DNA from: Streptomyces cinerochromogenes
Lineage (GTDB): Bacteria > Actinomycetota > Actinomycetes > Streptomycetales > Streptomycetaceae
Length of the DNA: 64,000 nucleotides
Direction of reading: 5' to 3'
Assembly: GCF_014648635.1 (NCBI RefSeq)
Contig: NZ_BMRM01000005.1
Span: 62,001-126,000, forward strand
In this document: one piece after another, positions 42,793 to 51,652 of the stretch
Layout of the letters: the number at the start of each line of letters is the position of its first letter
Numbering within the stretch: the first letter of the stretch is position 1
The notes under the pieces: model-generated
The model's input: only the letters and a program-made list of their open reading frames with translations
Told to the model about the DNA's origin: nothing
Databases searched by the model: none
Translations under genes and position numbers: made by a program

Positions 42793-44235
42793 ATGCCGTC
42801 CCCAGTCTCCGCGGACCGCCCAGCCGCCCAGCCGCCCGGGCGCGGCTCGGTCGAGGCGCTGATAACGCAGGCACGGCGGCTCAAGGGTGACGTGGACGCC
42901 GTACGGCGGGACACCCGGAGCGACGGAACGGACCCCGAGGAACGCTGGCAGCGCGCCCTGTACGACCTCGCCGCGCACCAACTGGACGACCTCGACGCCC
43001 ATTTGGCGCAGTTGCGGGACGGCCCCTCCCCCGCCCCCGCCGAACCGGGCGGTCCGTCCGCCGGGTCGGCCGGCGAACGGACCGCACCGGCCGACACCCC
43101 GAGCGGCTCACTGCTCAGCCGCGTCGGCAGCGCCGAGTGGAACCTGCTGACCGACGAGGCCACCTGGTCCGGGGAGCTGTACCAGATCCTCGGCCTCGAC
43201 CCGGCCCGCCCCGCCCTCACCCTGGACGAGCTCCCCAGCCTGGTCCTGGAGGAGGACCGGCCCAAGCTGACCGCGATGGTCACGGACTGCCTGGTCGACG
43301 CCAAGCCGATCGACGGCGAGTTCCGTGTCGTACGGCCCGACGCCTCCGTGCGGACCGTGCACATGATGGGCGAACCGGTGCTCGGCGCCGACGGCGGCAC
43401 GACCTCCATGTGGGCCGTGCTGCGCGACGTCAGCGAACTGCGCCGCAGCCAGCGGACGGTGTGCGAGACCCGTGACTCGCTGCACCGCCACCGCCGGCAG
43501 GAGCAGACCGAGCACCGGATCGCGGCAGAGCTGCAGGAAGCCGTGCTACCGCCATGGCGCGGCTCCCTGCGGCTCCCGCACCAGGGACCGGCCGCGCTGG
43601 ACCTGGCCGCCCACCGTCTCCCGGCCGCCGCCCCCACACTGATCGGCGGGGACTGGTACGACGCGCTGGAGCTGTCCGACGGCCAGACCCTGCTCACCGT
43701 CGGCGACCTCACCGGGCAGGGCGTGGCCGTCGCCTCCGGCATGGCCATGCTGCTCGGCGCCGTACGCGGCATGGCGCTGTCCGGCGCGGAGCCCGGTCAC
43801 CTGCTCACCCTGCTCAACCAGTTACTCGACACCACCGTGCAACCCGCCCTCGGCAGCGCCGTCTGCTGCCGCTACCAGCCGGAGGACCGCACGCTGGTGT
43901 GGGCGCAGGCAGGACACCCCGCCCCGCTGCTGTACCGCGACGGGACGGGGCGCCCGCTGAGCGCACCGGACGGCGTCCTCCTCGGCGCGTCCTCGGGGTC
44001 CGTCTACGGACAGTCCGTCGTCCCCCTGCACCCGGGCGACCTGCTCCTCCTGTACACCGACGGGCTGATGCCGGGCCACGACAGGACAGCGGCTGAGGAC
44101 CGGCTGCTCGGCCTCGCCCCACGGTTCGGCACGGCGCGCACCGCGCAGGACTGTGTGCGGACGATCGTCGAGGAGTTCGGCGGGGCCGGGCGCGAGGACG
44201 ACGCGTGCGTGCTCGTCGCCAAGGTCACCGCGTGA
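42793..44235 (+). CDS. PAS-domain PP2C/SpoIIE-type phosphatase with TTA codon
   Basis: The 480-residue protein has an N-terminal helical segment, a PAS domain (about 115-225, GSAEWNLLTDEATWSGELYQ), a short coiled coil and a C-terminal SpoIIE phosphatase domain (about 255-480). Metal-binding motifs are GGDWYDALEL, GDLTGQG, YTDGLMPGHD and REDDACVL. Such RsbU/RsbP-like phosphatases dephosphorylate anti-anti-sigma proteins and so release SigB/F-type sigma factors. Codon 344 (43822-43824) is TTA, implying bldA control. GGAG lies shortly before the ATG. Confidence 0.92.
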   Translation: MPSPVSADRPAAQPPGRGSVEALITQARRLKGDVDAVRRDTRSDGTDPEERWQRALYDLAAHQLDDLDAHLAQLRDGPSPAPAEPGGPSAGSAGERTAPADTPSGSLLSRVGSAEWNLLTDEATWSGELYQILGLDPARPALTLDELPSLVLEEDRPKLTAMVTDCLVDAKPIDGEFRVVRPDASVRTVHMMGEPVLGADGGTTSMWAVLRDVSELRRSQRTVCETRDSLHRHRRQEQTEHRIAAELQEAVLPPWRGSLRLPHQGPAALDLAAHRLPAAAPTLIGGDWYDALELSDGQTLLTVGDLTGQGVAVASGMAMLLGAVRGMALSGAEPGHLLTLLNQLLDTTVQPALGSAVCCRYQPEDRTLVWAQAGHPAPLLYRDGTGRPLSAPDGVLLGASSGSVYGQSVVPLHPGDLLLLYTDGLMPGHDRTAAEDRLLGLAPRFGTARTAQDCVRTIVEEFGGAGREDDACVLVAKVTA

Positions 44236-44258
44236 CGGCAGCCGACCCGTCGGGCCGG

Positions 44259-44291
44259 ACAGCGCACAGGCCCCCTATGCCTGTGCGCTGT
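44259..44291. terminator. Bidirectional hairpin overlapping the nsdB stop codon
   Basis: ACAGCGCACAGG (44259-44270) pairs perfectly with CCTGTGCGCTGT (44280-44291). The nsdB stop codon is in the loop, so the stem spans the last nsdB codons and the phosphatase 3' region. Confidence 0.8.
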
Positions 44292-45771
44292 TGCCGTCGG
44301 TCCTGGGCCTCGGCTTGGGCAGGGCGAGCCTGATCTCCTCCCGCAGCTGGTGGATCTTCGGATAGCCGGCGTACTCCGCGGTCAGCCGGTACATCTGCCG
44401 CAGCCGGTCCCAGGTACGGCGCGAGGAGTTCGACCCCATCGACATCAGGGCCAGCCGTGCGTAGCGGTCGGCCTGTTCGGGGTCGTCGGCGATGAAGCAG
44501 GCCGACGCCATGGACAGATGGTCGAAGATCTTCGAGCGCTCCCGGCCGTCGACGCGCAGGGCGAGGGCCTTCTCCGCGTAGTACTGCGCGTGCGCGGCCG
44601 CGCCCGGGTCGAACTCCGCCAGGGTGCGGTAGGCGAGCGCCTGCATGCCGTACAGGTCCTCGTCCTTGAAGGTCTGCATCCAGTCCGGCGGTTCCACGTC
44701 CTGCCGGTCGGAGACGAAGAGGTCCTCGGCCTGCCCGAGCGTGCGCCGCATCGCCTGGCCCTTGCCCATCGACGCCTGCGCCCAGGCCTCGATGGTGTGG
44801 AACATCGCCTTCGTCCGCGGCTGCAGGCGGTCACCGGCCCCGGACTGGGCGAGCTTCATCAGGTCCAGGGCGTCGTCCGGCCGGCCCAGGTGCACCATCT
44901 GCCGGGCCGCCCGCGACAGCGCCTCACCGGCGCGTGGGCGGTCCCCGCCCTCTCTGGCGGCGTGGGCGGCGATGACGAAGTACTTCTGCGCCGTGGGCTC
45001 CAGGCCGACGTCGTGCGACATCCAGCCCGCGAGGACGGCGAGGTTGGCGGCGACGCCCCACAGGCGCCGCTGGAGATGGGGTGGATGGTGGTAGGCGAGC
45101 ATGCCGCCCACCTCGTTGAGCTGTCCCACGACCGCCTTGCGCTGCAGCCCGCCGCCACGGGCCGCGTCCCAGGCGCGGAACACCTCGACCGAGCGCTCCA
45201 GTTCCTCGATCTCCTGAGACCCGATGGGGGCGGCCTCGTAGCGGTCGAACCCGGCGGGGTCCGCGTGCAGGGGGTCGTCGAGAACAGGGGCGTCGGCCTT
45301 CAGGGCCGGGTCGGTGTGCAGCCAGTCGTACATGGCGCTGCTGAGTGTGGATCCTGCGGCGAGCGCGGCGCCCGCGCCCACCAAGCCGCGTCGGTTGAGC
45401 ATGAGGTCCATTCCCGTGAATTCGGTGAGGACCGCGGCGGTCCGTTCGGGCGCCCACGGCACTCCTTCGGGATGTTCCTCGATCCCGTCGGTCTGCCGCT
45501 TCCCCGCACGCCCGTGCCGCACCAGACCGAGGTCCTCGATGGTCACGACACGGCCGAGACGCTCGGTGAACAGAGCCGCCAGCACCCGCGGCACCGGATC
45601 GCGCGGGATCTCTCCCATGTCGATCCACCGCCGCACCCGGGAGGTGTCGGTCGCCAGCTGGGGGTGGCCCATGGCCGCCGCCTGCCGGTTGACCAGTCTC
45701 GCGAGTTCGCCCTTCGACCAGCCGGCCAGGCCGAACAGGTCCGCCAGTCGGGTGTTGGGTTGTCCGCTCAC
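44275..45771 (-). CDS. nsdB: NsdB-type TPR regulatory protein
   Basis: The 498-residue protein starts (GTG) VSGQPNTRLADLFGLAGWSK and has an N-terminal HTH-like region (GWSKGELARLVNRQAAAMGH, TDTSRVRRWIDMGEIPRDPV). It also has a hydrophobic stretch near residue 130 (RRGLVGAGAALAAGS) and TPR-like helical repeats to the C-terminus. This matches the NsdA/NsdB family, in which disruption in S. coelicolor raises antibiotic production; the biochemical role is unknown. The GTG gives the conserved N-terminus; the frame is open 36 codons further. The assignment to NsdB rather than NsdA is from recalled sequence. Confidence 0.85.
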   Translation of the reverse strand: MSGQPNTRLADLFGLAGWSKGELARLVNRQAAAMGHPQLATDTSRVRRWIDMGEIPRDPVPRVLAALFTERLGRVVTIEDLGLVRHGRAGKRQTDGIEEHPEGVPWAPERTAAVLTEFTGMDLMLNRRGLVGAGAALAAGSTLSSAMYDWLHTDPALKADAPVLDDPLHADPAGFDRYEAAPIGSQEIEELERSVEVFRAWDAARGGGLQRKAVVGQLNEVGGMLAYHHPPHLQRRLWGVAANLAVLAGWMSHDVGLEPTAQKYFVIAAHAAREGGDRPRAGEALSRAARQMVHLGRPDDALDLMKLAQSGAGDRLQPRTKAMFHTIEAWAQASMGKGQAMRRTLGQAEDLFVSDRQDVEPPDWMQTFKDEDLYGMQALAYRTLAEFDPGAAAHAQYYAEKALALRVDGRERSKIFDHLSMASACFIADDPEQADRYARLALMSMGSNSSRRTWDRLRQMYRLTAEYAGYPKIHQLREEIRLALPKPRPRTDGNSAQA

Positions 45772-46059
45772 GTCAAGCCCCCAGGTTCTCGGCTGAGTTG
45801 ACAGTAGCCCGGTGGAGGTTGCCGGGCGACTATTCGCCAGGGTTCGCCAGGGTCCGCCAGATGGTGTGCCACTGGGCATCGGGTGTCAGGTAGGAACGCG
45901 CCACCCCGACCCGGTCGCCGCCTTCCACCCGAGGGCGCGTGACGGCACAGGACGGCATCTGCCGGGCACATTCCCCAGGGTGTGCCCGGGCGGCCGGGAC
46001 GGGTTGCGCGTGAGACGCACAGGCAGGCACCGCAGGCACACGAAGGGATCTGTTTTCCC

Positions 46060-47205
46060 ATGTACGCAGCATCGTCCTCCGTGTCCGCCCCGCCCCGTCC
46101 GCCGCGCCCCCGCCCGGCGGGCGGCGGGCCGTACCTCGACCCGGCGGCGCGCCCGAGCGGTCCCGTACCGGTCGCGGGCCGCCCCCGGCGGATCCCCGGC
46201 CAGCCCGGGGCCCAGCCGCTCAGCGGGAGGCTGGACCTGTCCGGCCCCCAGGGCGCGCAGCTGCGCACCGCGCTCGCCGCGGTGCACCGGATCTGCCCGG
46301 AGTTCGCCCCGGTGCAGGTCCTGCGGCGCAGCGGACGGTCCGTCCTTCTCGTCGGGACGACGGGGCGCAGCACGGCCGTGGCCAAGTGTCTCCTGGACCA
46401 CTCGCCGGCCTGGGTGGAGCGGAGCCGTCAGGAAATAGCCGCATACCGCTCGTTCGTCCGGCACCGGCCGCCGGTCCGGGTGCCGAGGCTGATCGCGGCG
46501 GACCCGGACAACTGCACGCTGGTGATCGAGCGCATGCCGGGCCGGACGGCGGCGTTCCAGCGGCACCCCACCGAGGCGCCGCCCCGCGCGGACATCCGGG
46601 CCGCGCTCGGCGCGATCTGCCGGGTGAACGCCTGGCGGCCCCCGGCGGGCACCTTCGACATGCCGCTGGACTACGCGGCACGGATCTCCCGGTACCACGA
46701 ACTGGGCCTGCTCACCGACCGGGACCTCGGCGACCTGCAGAAGCTGCTGCACGGCATCGCCCACGAGGTGGGCCGGCACGGCATGCTCCAGTTCTGCCAC
46801 GGCGACGCCCTGCTCTCGAACATCCTTCTGTCACCGGCCGGTCCAGTGCTGGTGGACTGGGAGCACGCGGGCTGGTATCTGCCGGGGTACGACCTGGCGA
46901 CGCTGTGGCTGGTCCTCGGGGACGCGCCGGTGGCCCGGCGGCAGATCAGCCAGATCGCCCAGTCGGCGGGCCCGGCCTCCCGGGACGCGTTCCTGGTGAA
47001 CCTGATGCTCCTGCTGACCCGGGAGATCCGTACGTACGAGACGGCCGTGCAGCGTTCGATGCACGATGCGGCCCCGGCGGCACCGGGTGCGGTCCACCCG
47101 GGTGCTGCGCCGTCCGGCGAGGAACAGCGGCTGCTGCTCAGGCGGCTGCACGACGACTGCCAGATGGCCCGCAGGGCCGTCCGCGCGGCGGTCGGCACTC
47201 GCTGA
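46060..47205 (+). CDS. APH/choline kinase-fold phosphotransferase
   Basis: The 381-residue protein has a Pro-rich N-terminus and an aminoglycoside-phosphotransferase-like kinase fold: [20 protein letters not shown] (catalytic His-Gly-Asp and Asn) and [20 protein letters not shown] (metal-binding Asp-Trp). A Pro/Ala-rich stretch precedes the C-terminal helix. It is likely a small-molecule or lipid-sugar kinase; antibiotic resistance cannot be inferred. The ATG follows GAAGGGAT. Confidence 0.85.
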   Translation: MYAASSSVSAPPRPPRPRPAGGGPYLDPAARPSGPVPVAGRPRRIPGQPGAQPLSGRLDLSGPQGAQLRTALAAVHRICPEFAPVQVLRRSGRSVLLVGTTGRSTAVAKCLLDHSPAWVERSRQEIAAYRSFVRHRPPVRVPRLIAADPDNCTLVIERMPGRTAAFQRHPTEAPPRADIRAALGAICRVNAWRPPAGTFDMPLDYAARISRYHELGLLTDRDLGDLQKLLHGIAHEVGRHGMLQFCHGDALLSNILLSPAGPVLVDWEHAGWYLPGYDLATLWLVLGDAPVARRQISQIAQSAGPASRDAFLVNLMLLLTREIRTYETAVQRSMHDAAPAAPGAVHPGAAPSGEEQRLLLRRLHDDCQMARRAVRAAVGTR

Positions 47206-47218
47206 CGGGGACGACGGC

Positions 47219-47253
47219 TCCGCGGTGCGCCCTGAGCGGCGGCGCACCGCGGA
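47219..47253 (+). terminator. Perfect 13-bp hairpin after the phosphotransferase gene
   Basis: TCCGCGGTGCGCC (47219-47231) pairs with GGCGCACCGCGGA (47241-47253) around a 9-base loop, 14 bases past the stop. Confidence 0.85.
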
Positions 47254-47384
47254 CCTTCGTGTTCGCCGCCGGAGCGGGTGTCCACTGGTGTATGCCAGTG
47301 ACGCTCCGCAGGCCCGCGCACCGCCACCGCGAAACTCGCCGGAAACCCTCCGTGACGTGGGAAATCACCTCTCTGTGGGCATCA

Positions 47385-47413
47385 TTGACGGATCGTCGGC
47401 AAGCCGGTACCAC
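47385..47413 (+). promoter_or_regulatory. Promoter of the amidase gene
   Basis: TTGACG (47385-47390) is followed after 17 bases by TACCAC (47408-47413). The TTG start codon of the amidase gene is 56 bases further on. Confidence 0.5.
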
Positions 47414-47469
47414 TGACCCAGCTCGGCGCCGCACGCCCCGCCACGCTCCGCCCGTCACAGGAGGCCGCA

Positions 47470-49440
47470 TTGCGAGGATCCGCCACCGACCCCACATCCA
47501 CACCCGGCCACAGACGTCTGCGGCGAACCGCCGTCCCGCTCGCCTCCGCGGCCCTGCTGCTGCCCCTGCTCGGCGCGGCCCCGGCCCACACCGCCACGGA
47601 CTCCTCCACGCACCGGCTGCAGCGGGCGTTCGCCGCCGCGGCGGCCGAGTACCACGTCCCGCAGAGCGTTCTGCTGGCCGTCTCCTACCTCCAGTCCCGC
47701 TGGGACGCCCATGGCGGCGCACCGAGCGTGACCGGCGGCTACGGCCCGATGCACCTGACCGACGCCCGCACCGCGATCGCCGCCACGGAGCACCTCGCCG
47801 AGGGGACGGAGGACGCCCGGGGCGACTCCGCCCGGGCCGCGCTGCGTCCCACCGCCGAGGCGCCGGCCGAGTCGGCGCTTCCGGCCCGGCTGAAGACGCT
47901 GCCGAGGGCCGCGGAGCTGTCCGGCCTCCCGGCCGGGGCACTGCGCACCGACCCGGCGGCGAACGTGGCGGGCGGCGCCGCCCTGCTCGCCGCCGCGCAG
48001 AAGGAACTGGGCGAGCCGCTGAGCACCGACCCGGCCGACTGGTACGGCGCGGTGGCCACCTTCTCCGGCGCCGACGACAGGGCGACCGCCGCCGCGTACG
48101 CCGACGACGTGTACGACGTACTGCGCACCGGCGAGGAACGCACCACGGACGACGGTCAGCTGGTGACCCTGGCCGCGCAGCCGGAGCTGGCCGCCGACAC
48201 CGCCCCGCTGCGGCGGGCCGGGCTGCGCACGCTGCCGGCGGACGGCACCGAATGCCCGAAGTCGGTGTCGTGCGAGTCGGTCCCGGCGCCGTACGAGGAG
48301 TTCGGCGACAACGACTACGGCAACCACGACCTCGGCGACCGCCCGGCCTCGCAGAGCATCAGGTACATCGTCATCCATGACACGGAGGGCGCCTGGGAGG
48401 GGGTCATGAAACTGATCCAGGACCCCACCTATGTGTCGTGGAACTACACGATTCGCTCGACCGACGGTTTGATCGCCCAGCACGTCAAGGCCAAGGACGT
48501 GGCCTGGCACGCGGGCAACTGGTACGTCAACGCCAAGTCGGTCGGCATCGAGCACGAGGGCTTCCTCGCCGCACCGGACGCCTGGTACACGGAGGCGATG
48601 TACCGGTCCTCGGCCCGGCTGGTGCGGTACCTGGCCCGGACGTACGGCATCCCGCTGGACCGGCAGCACATCCTGGGCCACGACAACGTGCCCGGGCCGA
48701 CCGCGTCCTCCGTCCCGGGGATGCACACGGACCCCGGCCCGTACTGGGACTGGCGGCACTACTTCCAGCTGCTGGGCCACCCGTTCCGGCGCACGGCCGG
48801 CCCCCGCTCCGGGGTGGTGACGGTGCTGCCGGACTACGCCTCCAACCGGCCCGTCTACACCGGCTGCACCACCAGGGGCGAGCCGTGCGCGGCGCACGGC
48901 TCCAGCGAGGTGCGGCTGTACACGGACCACGACGAGACCGCTCCGCTGGTCAGGGACATCGGTCTGAGGACGGACCCGACGGACGGGGTGAACGATCTGT
49001 CCTCGCGGGTCTCCACCGGCCAGAGTTACGCGGTGGCCGACCGCTGGGGCGACTGGACGGCCATCTGGTACCTGGGGCAGAAGGCCTGGTTCCGCAACCC
49101 GCTCAAGGATCCGGCCGCCGTGCCCGCGCGGGGCCTCGTGGTGACGCCTCGGGAGGGACGGGCGAGCATCCCGGTCTACGGCCGCGCCTATCCGGAGAAG
49201 GAGGCCTACCCGGCGGGCGTCCCCGCGCAGTCGGTGGTGCCGCTGCCGTACACGATCCCCGCCGGGCAGCGGTACGTGGTCGGTGACGAGGTGCCGGGCG
49301 AGTACTACTACGCGGTCACCTTCACCCCCGACTCACACCGGGTCGTGGTGGGCGAGGACCTGTACTACGAGATCCAGTACGGCCACCGGGTCGGGTTCGT
49401 CCGGGCGGCGGACGTCACGCTCGAAGCCGCCGCCCGCTAG
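47470..49440 (+). CDS. Secreted N-acetylmuramoyl-L-alanine amidase with N-terminal muralytic-like and C-terminal SH3-like regions
   Basis: The 656-residue protein starts at TTG, five bases after AGGAGG. It has a signal peptide (about 1-42), a lysozyme/transglycosylase-like helical region (AEYHVPQSVLLAVSYLQSRW, GGYGPMHLTD) and an Amidase_2 domain (about 295-440). Zinc ligands are His in YIVIHDTEG and His in HILGHDNVPGP, with HAGNWYVNAKSVGIEHEG in between. The C-terminal part (about 455-650) resembles two SH3-like wall-binding modules. It should cleave the lactyl-amide bond of peptidoglycan outside the cell. Confidence 0.9.
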   Translation: MRGSATDPTSTPGHRRLRRTAVPLASAALLLPLLGAAPAHTATDSSTHRLQRAFAAAAAEYHVPQSVLLAVSYLQSRWDAHGGAPSVTGGYGPMHLTDARTAIAATEHLAEGTEDARGDSARAALRPTAEAPAESALPARLKTLPRAAELSGLPAGALRTDPAANVAGGAALLAAAQKELGEPLSTDPADWYGAVATFSGADDRATAAAYADDVYDVLRTGEERTTDDGQLVTLAAQPELAADTAPLRRAGLRTLPADGTECPKSVSCESVPAPYEEFGDNDYGNHDLGDRPASQSIRYIVIHDTEGAWEGVMKLIQDPTYVSWNYTIRSTDGLIAQHVKAKDVAWHAGNWYVNAKSVGIEHEGFLAAPDAWYTEAMYRSSARLVRYLARTYGIPLDRQHILGHDNVPGPTASSVPGMHTDPGPYWDWRHYFQLLGHPFRRTAGPRSGVVTVLPDYASNRPVYTGCTTRGEPCAAHGSSEVRLYTDHDETAPLVRDIGLRTDPTDGVNDLSSRVSTGQSYAVADRWGDWTAIWYLGQKAWFRNPLKDPAAVPARGLVVTPREGRASIPVYGRAYPEKEAYPAGVPAQSVVPLPYTIPAGQRYVVGDEVPGEYYYAVTFTPDSHRVVVGEDLYYEIQYGHRVGFVRAADVTLEAAAR

Positions 49441-49475
49441 TCCGGGCCGCGGCTTCTCAGCCCTGCCGTGTCTTC

Positions 49476-49973
49476 TCAGCCCTGCTGGAAAAGCTCCGCC
49501 GGGAGCGGCTTCAGCAGGGCGTACAGGTCGTCGGTGATGGGGCGGTCCCAGGCGGCGATGGTCACCAGGACGCCGTCGCTGCGGTCGAACTGGACGCAGG
49601 AGATCCGGCTCTCGGAGAGCTTCAGCCGCCGCACGATCAGGAGGTTGTCGCCCTGGAGCACCGGGGTGTCCTCGACGCCGACGACGGTGACCTCCTCGTC
49701 GTTCTCCAGCGCCAGCAGCAGCTGGCCGACCTCGAAGGGGATCTCCCCGTCGGCGACGTCGCGGGCCGGGGAGCCCTCCGGCAGATTGCCGATGATCATG
49801 GCGGGGCCGCGTCCGCCGAACAGGTCGTAGCGCAGGAAGACGCCCTGGCAGGTGCCGTCGGGGGCGGGCAGCAGGCCCGCGCCGAGGTTGCCCGGCCAGT
49901 CGCCCGGGTCCATGGCCAGCACGTCGAAGTCGGGTCCGGCAGGGGTCGCGCTGCGGCGGCGGAGGAACGACAT
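49476..49973 (-). CDS. Conserved hypothetical protein (165 aa)
   Basis: The protein begins MSFLRRRSATPAGPDFDVLA and is beta-rich and acidic, with SPARDVADGEIPFEVGQLLL and VVGVEDTPVLQGDNLLIVRR. No signal peptide, membrane helix or recognised domain is seen. The ATG overlaps no other gene. It is convergent with the amidase gene (35 bases between stops). Confidence 0.65.
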   Translation of the reverse strand: MSFLRRRSATPAGPDFDVLAMDPGDWPGNLGAGLLPAPDGTCQGVFLRYDLFGGRGPAMIIGNLPEGSPARDVADGEIPFEVGQLLLALENDEEVTVVGVEDTPVLQGDNLLIVRRLKLSESRISCVQFDRSDGVLVTIAAWDRPITDDLYALLKPLPAELFQQG

Positions 49974-50059
49974 GCGGCCATGGTACGTGGGCTGCCCGGG
50001 AAGTGCCGTGACGGGGTGGTCGATCTTGTGCGGGTTCGTCGGCGCCGCTCGCCCCCCGC

Positions 50060-51511
50060 TCAGCTCAGGGGACAGCTGGTCAGCAGCGTGTCCGGAGCCG
50101 CGTCGGGCGGGCGCGGGACCGTGTGGTCGGCCGGGGGGACGGCGTCCCCCGCGATCCAGCGTTCCAGGGCCTCGAAGGCCGAACGGTGGCAGGGCACCAT
50201 CGGGCGGAGCCGGCCGGGGAAGGCGTCGGCCAGCGCGTCGGTGTGGGTGCCGTCCTCGACGCGGTAGTACCGCAGCAGGGAGCCGCGGCCGGCCTCGTGG
50301 ACCATACGGGCGTAGACGTCGGAGTCCTCGCTGATCGGCAGCAGCACGTCGAGGGTGCCCTGGAGGGTGATCAGGGGCTTGCCGACGCGTCCGGTGAGGG
50401 CGATGCGGCCGACCGCCCGGTGGACGGCGGCGGGGCGGGCCGCGTAGTCGTAGTCGGCGTCGCACCCGGGGGTGCCGGAGGCGCAGAACGGGGTGCCCGC
50501 CTCGGTGGCGCCGTCGTAGCCGGGGTCGAGTTCCTCGCGGTAGATGCGCTGGGTGAGGTCCCAGTAGACCTGGTGGTGGTACGGCCACAGGAACTCGGAG
50601 CCCGCCGGGAAGCCGGCCCGGTGCAGTGCCGCCCGGGCCTCGGCGGCGCCGGGTCCGCCGGCGGCGTAGGCGGGGTAGTGGCGCAGTGCGGCCGGCAGGG
50701 AGGTGAGCGGGTTGGGGCCGTCGGCGCGCCAGAGGGTGCCCTCCCAGTCGACTCCGCCGTCGTACAGCTCGGGGTGGTTCTCCAGTTGCCAGCGGACCAG
50801 ATAGCCGCCGTTGGACAGGCCGGTGGCGAGGGTGCGGGCCGGGGGCCGGTGGTAGCGCTGGGCGACGACGGTGCGGGCGGCGCGGGTGAGTTGGGTGAGA
50901 CGGGTGTTCCACTCGGCGATGGCGTCGCCGGGCCGGCGGCCGTCGCGGAAGAAGGCGGTTCCCGTGTTGCCCTTGTCGGTGGCGGCGTAGGCGTAGCCGC
51001 GGGCGAGCACCCAGTCGGCGATCGCCCGGTCGTTGGCGTACTGCTCGCGGTTGCCCGGGGTGCCGGCGACCACCAGGCCGCCGTTCCAGTGGTCGGGCAG
51101 GCGGATGACGAACTGTGCGTCGTGGTGCCAGCCGTGGTTGGTGTTGGTGGTGGAGCCGTCCGGGAAGTAGCCGTCGATCTGGATGCCGGGGACGCCCGTC
51201 GGGGTGGGCAGGTCCTTGGGGGTGAGGCCCGCGTAGTCGGCCGGGTCGGTGTGGCCGGTGGCCACGGTCCCGGCGGTGGTCAGCTCGTCCAGGCAGTCGG
51301 CCTGCTGGCGGGCGGCACCGGGGACGTGCAGCCGGGCGCTGCCGGCGCAGTGGGCGTCGGGTGCCCCAGGGCCGGCGGGGGCCGCGGTGGCGGGCGGCGT
51401 GACCAGGAGGGAGCAGGCGGCGGCGAGGGTGAGCGCGCCCAGGGCGGTGCGGCGGGTACGGCGGGCGGGCCGTGGGCGGCGGACGAGCGGTGGGCTGGGG
51501 TGGGGCAGCAT
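50060..51511 (-). CDS. Secreted alpha/beta hydrolase (tannase/3-hydroxybutyrate-oligomer-hydrolase-like)
   Basis: The 483-residue protein has a long signal peptide (cleavage near ATAAPAG) and an alpha/beta-hydrolase domain with nucleophile Ser in ATGLSNGGYLVR, acid Asp in LQGTLDVLLPISED and His in VEDGTHTDALADAF. Several paired cysteines suggest disulfides. The fold and motif resemble tannase/feruloyl-esterase and secreted 3-hydroxybutyrate oligomer hydrolases; the exact ester is unknown. The start follows GGAGGAACC. It lies 141 bases downstream of a PHB-depolymerase-like gene on the same strand, which favours polyester breakdown. Confidence 0.78.
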   Translation of the reverse strand: MLPHPSPPLVRRPRPARRTRRTALGALTLAAACSLLVTPPATAAPAGPGAPDAHCAGSARLHVPGAARQQADCLDELTTAGTVATGHTDPADYAGLTPKDLPTPTGVPGIQIDGYFPDGSTTNTNHGWHHDAQFVIRLPDHWNGGLVVAGTPGNREQYANDRAIADWVLARGYAYAATDKGNTGTAFFRDGRRPGDAIAEWNTRLTQLTRAARTVVAQRYHRPPARTLATGLSNGGYLVRWQLENHPELYDGGVDWEGTLWRADGPNPLTSLPAALRHYPAYAAGGPGAAEARAALHRAGFPAGSEFLWPYHHQVYWDLTQRIYREELDPGYDGATEAGTPFCASGTPGCDADYDYAARPAAVHRAVGRIALTGRVGKPLITLQGTLDVLLPISEDSDVYARMVHEAGRGSLLRYYRVEDGTHTDALADAFPGRLRPMVPCHRSAFEALERWIAGDAVPPADHTVPRPPDAAPDTLLTSCPLS

Positions 51512-51652
51512 GCGGTTCCTCCGGCGGGTTGGGGACGCGCTGGAGGTTAGGGCTGGTGTGGGGGCTCGGGACATGTGTGCAGCCGCCATGATGACGACCC
51601 GTTAGGGGGCGTCGGCCACCATGGCGGCGGTGTCGGTGCCCAGTCTCCCCCG

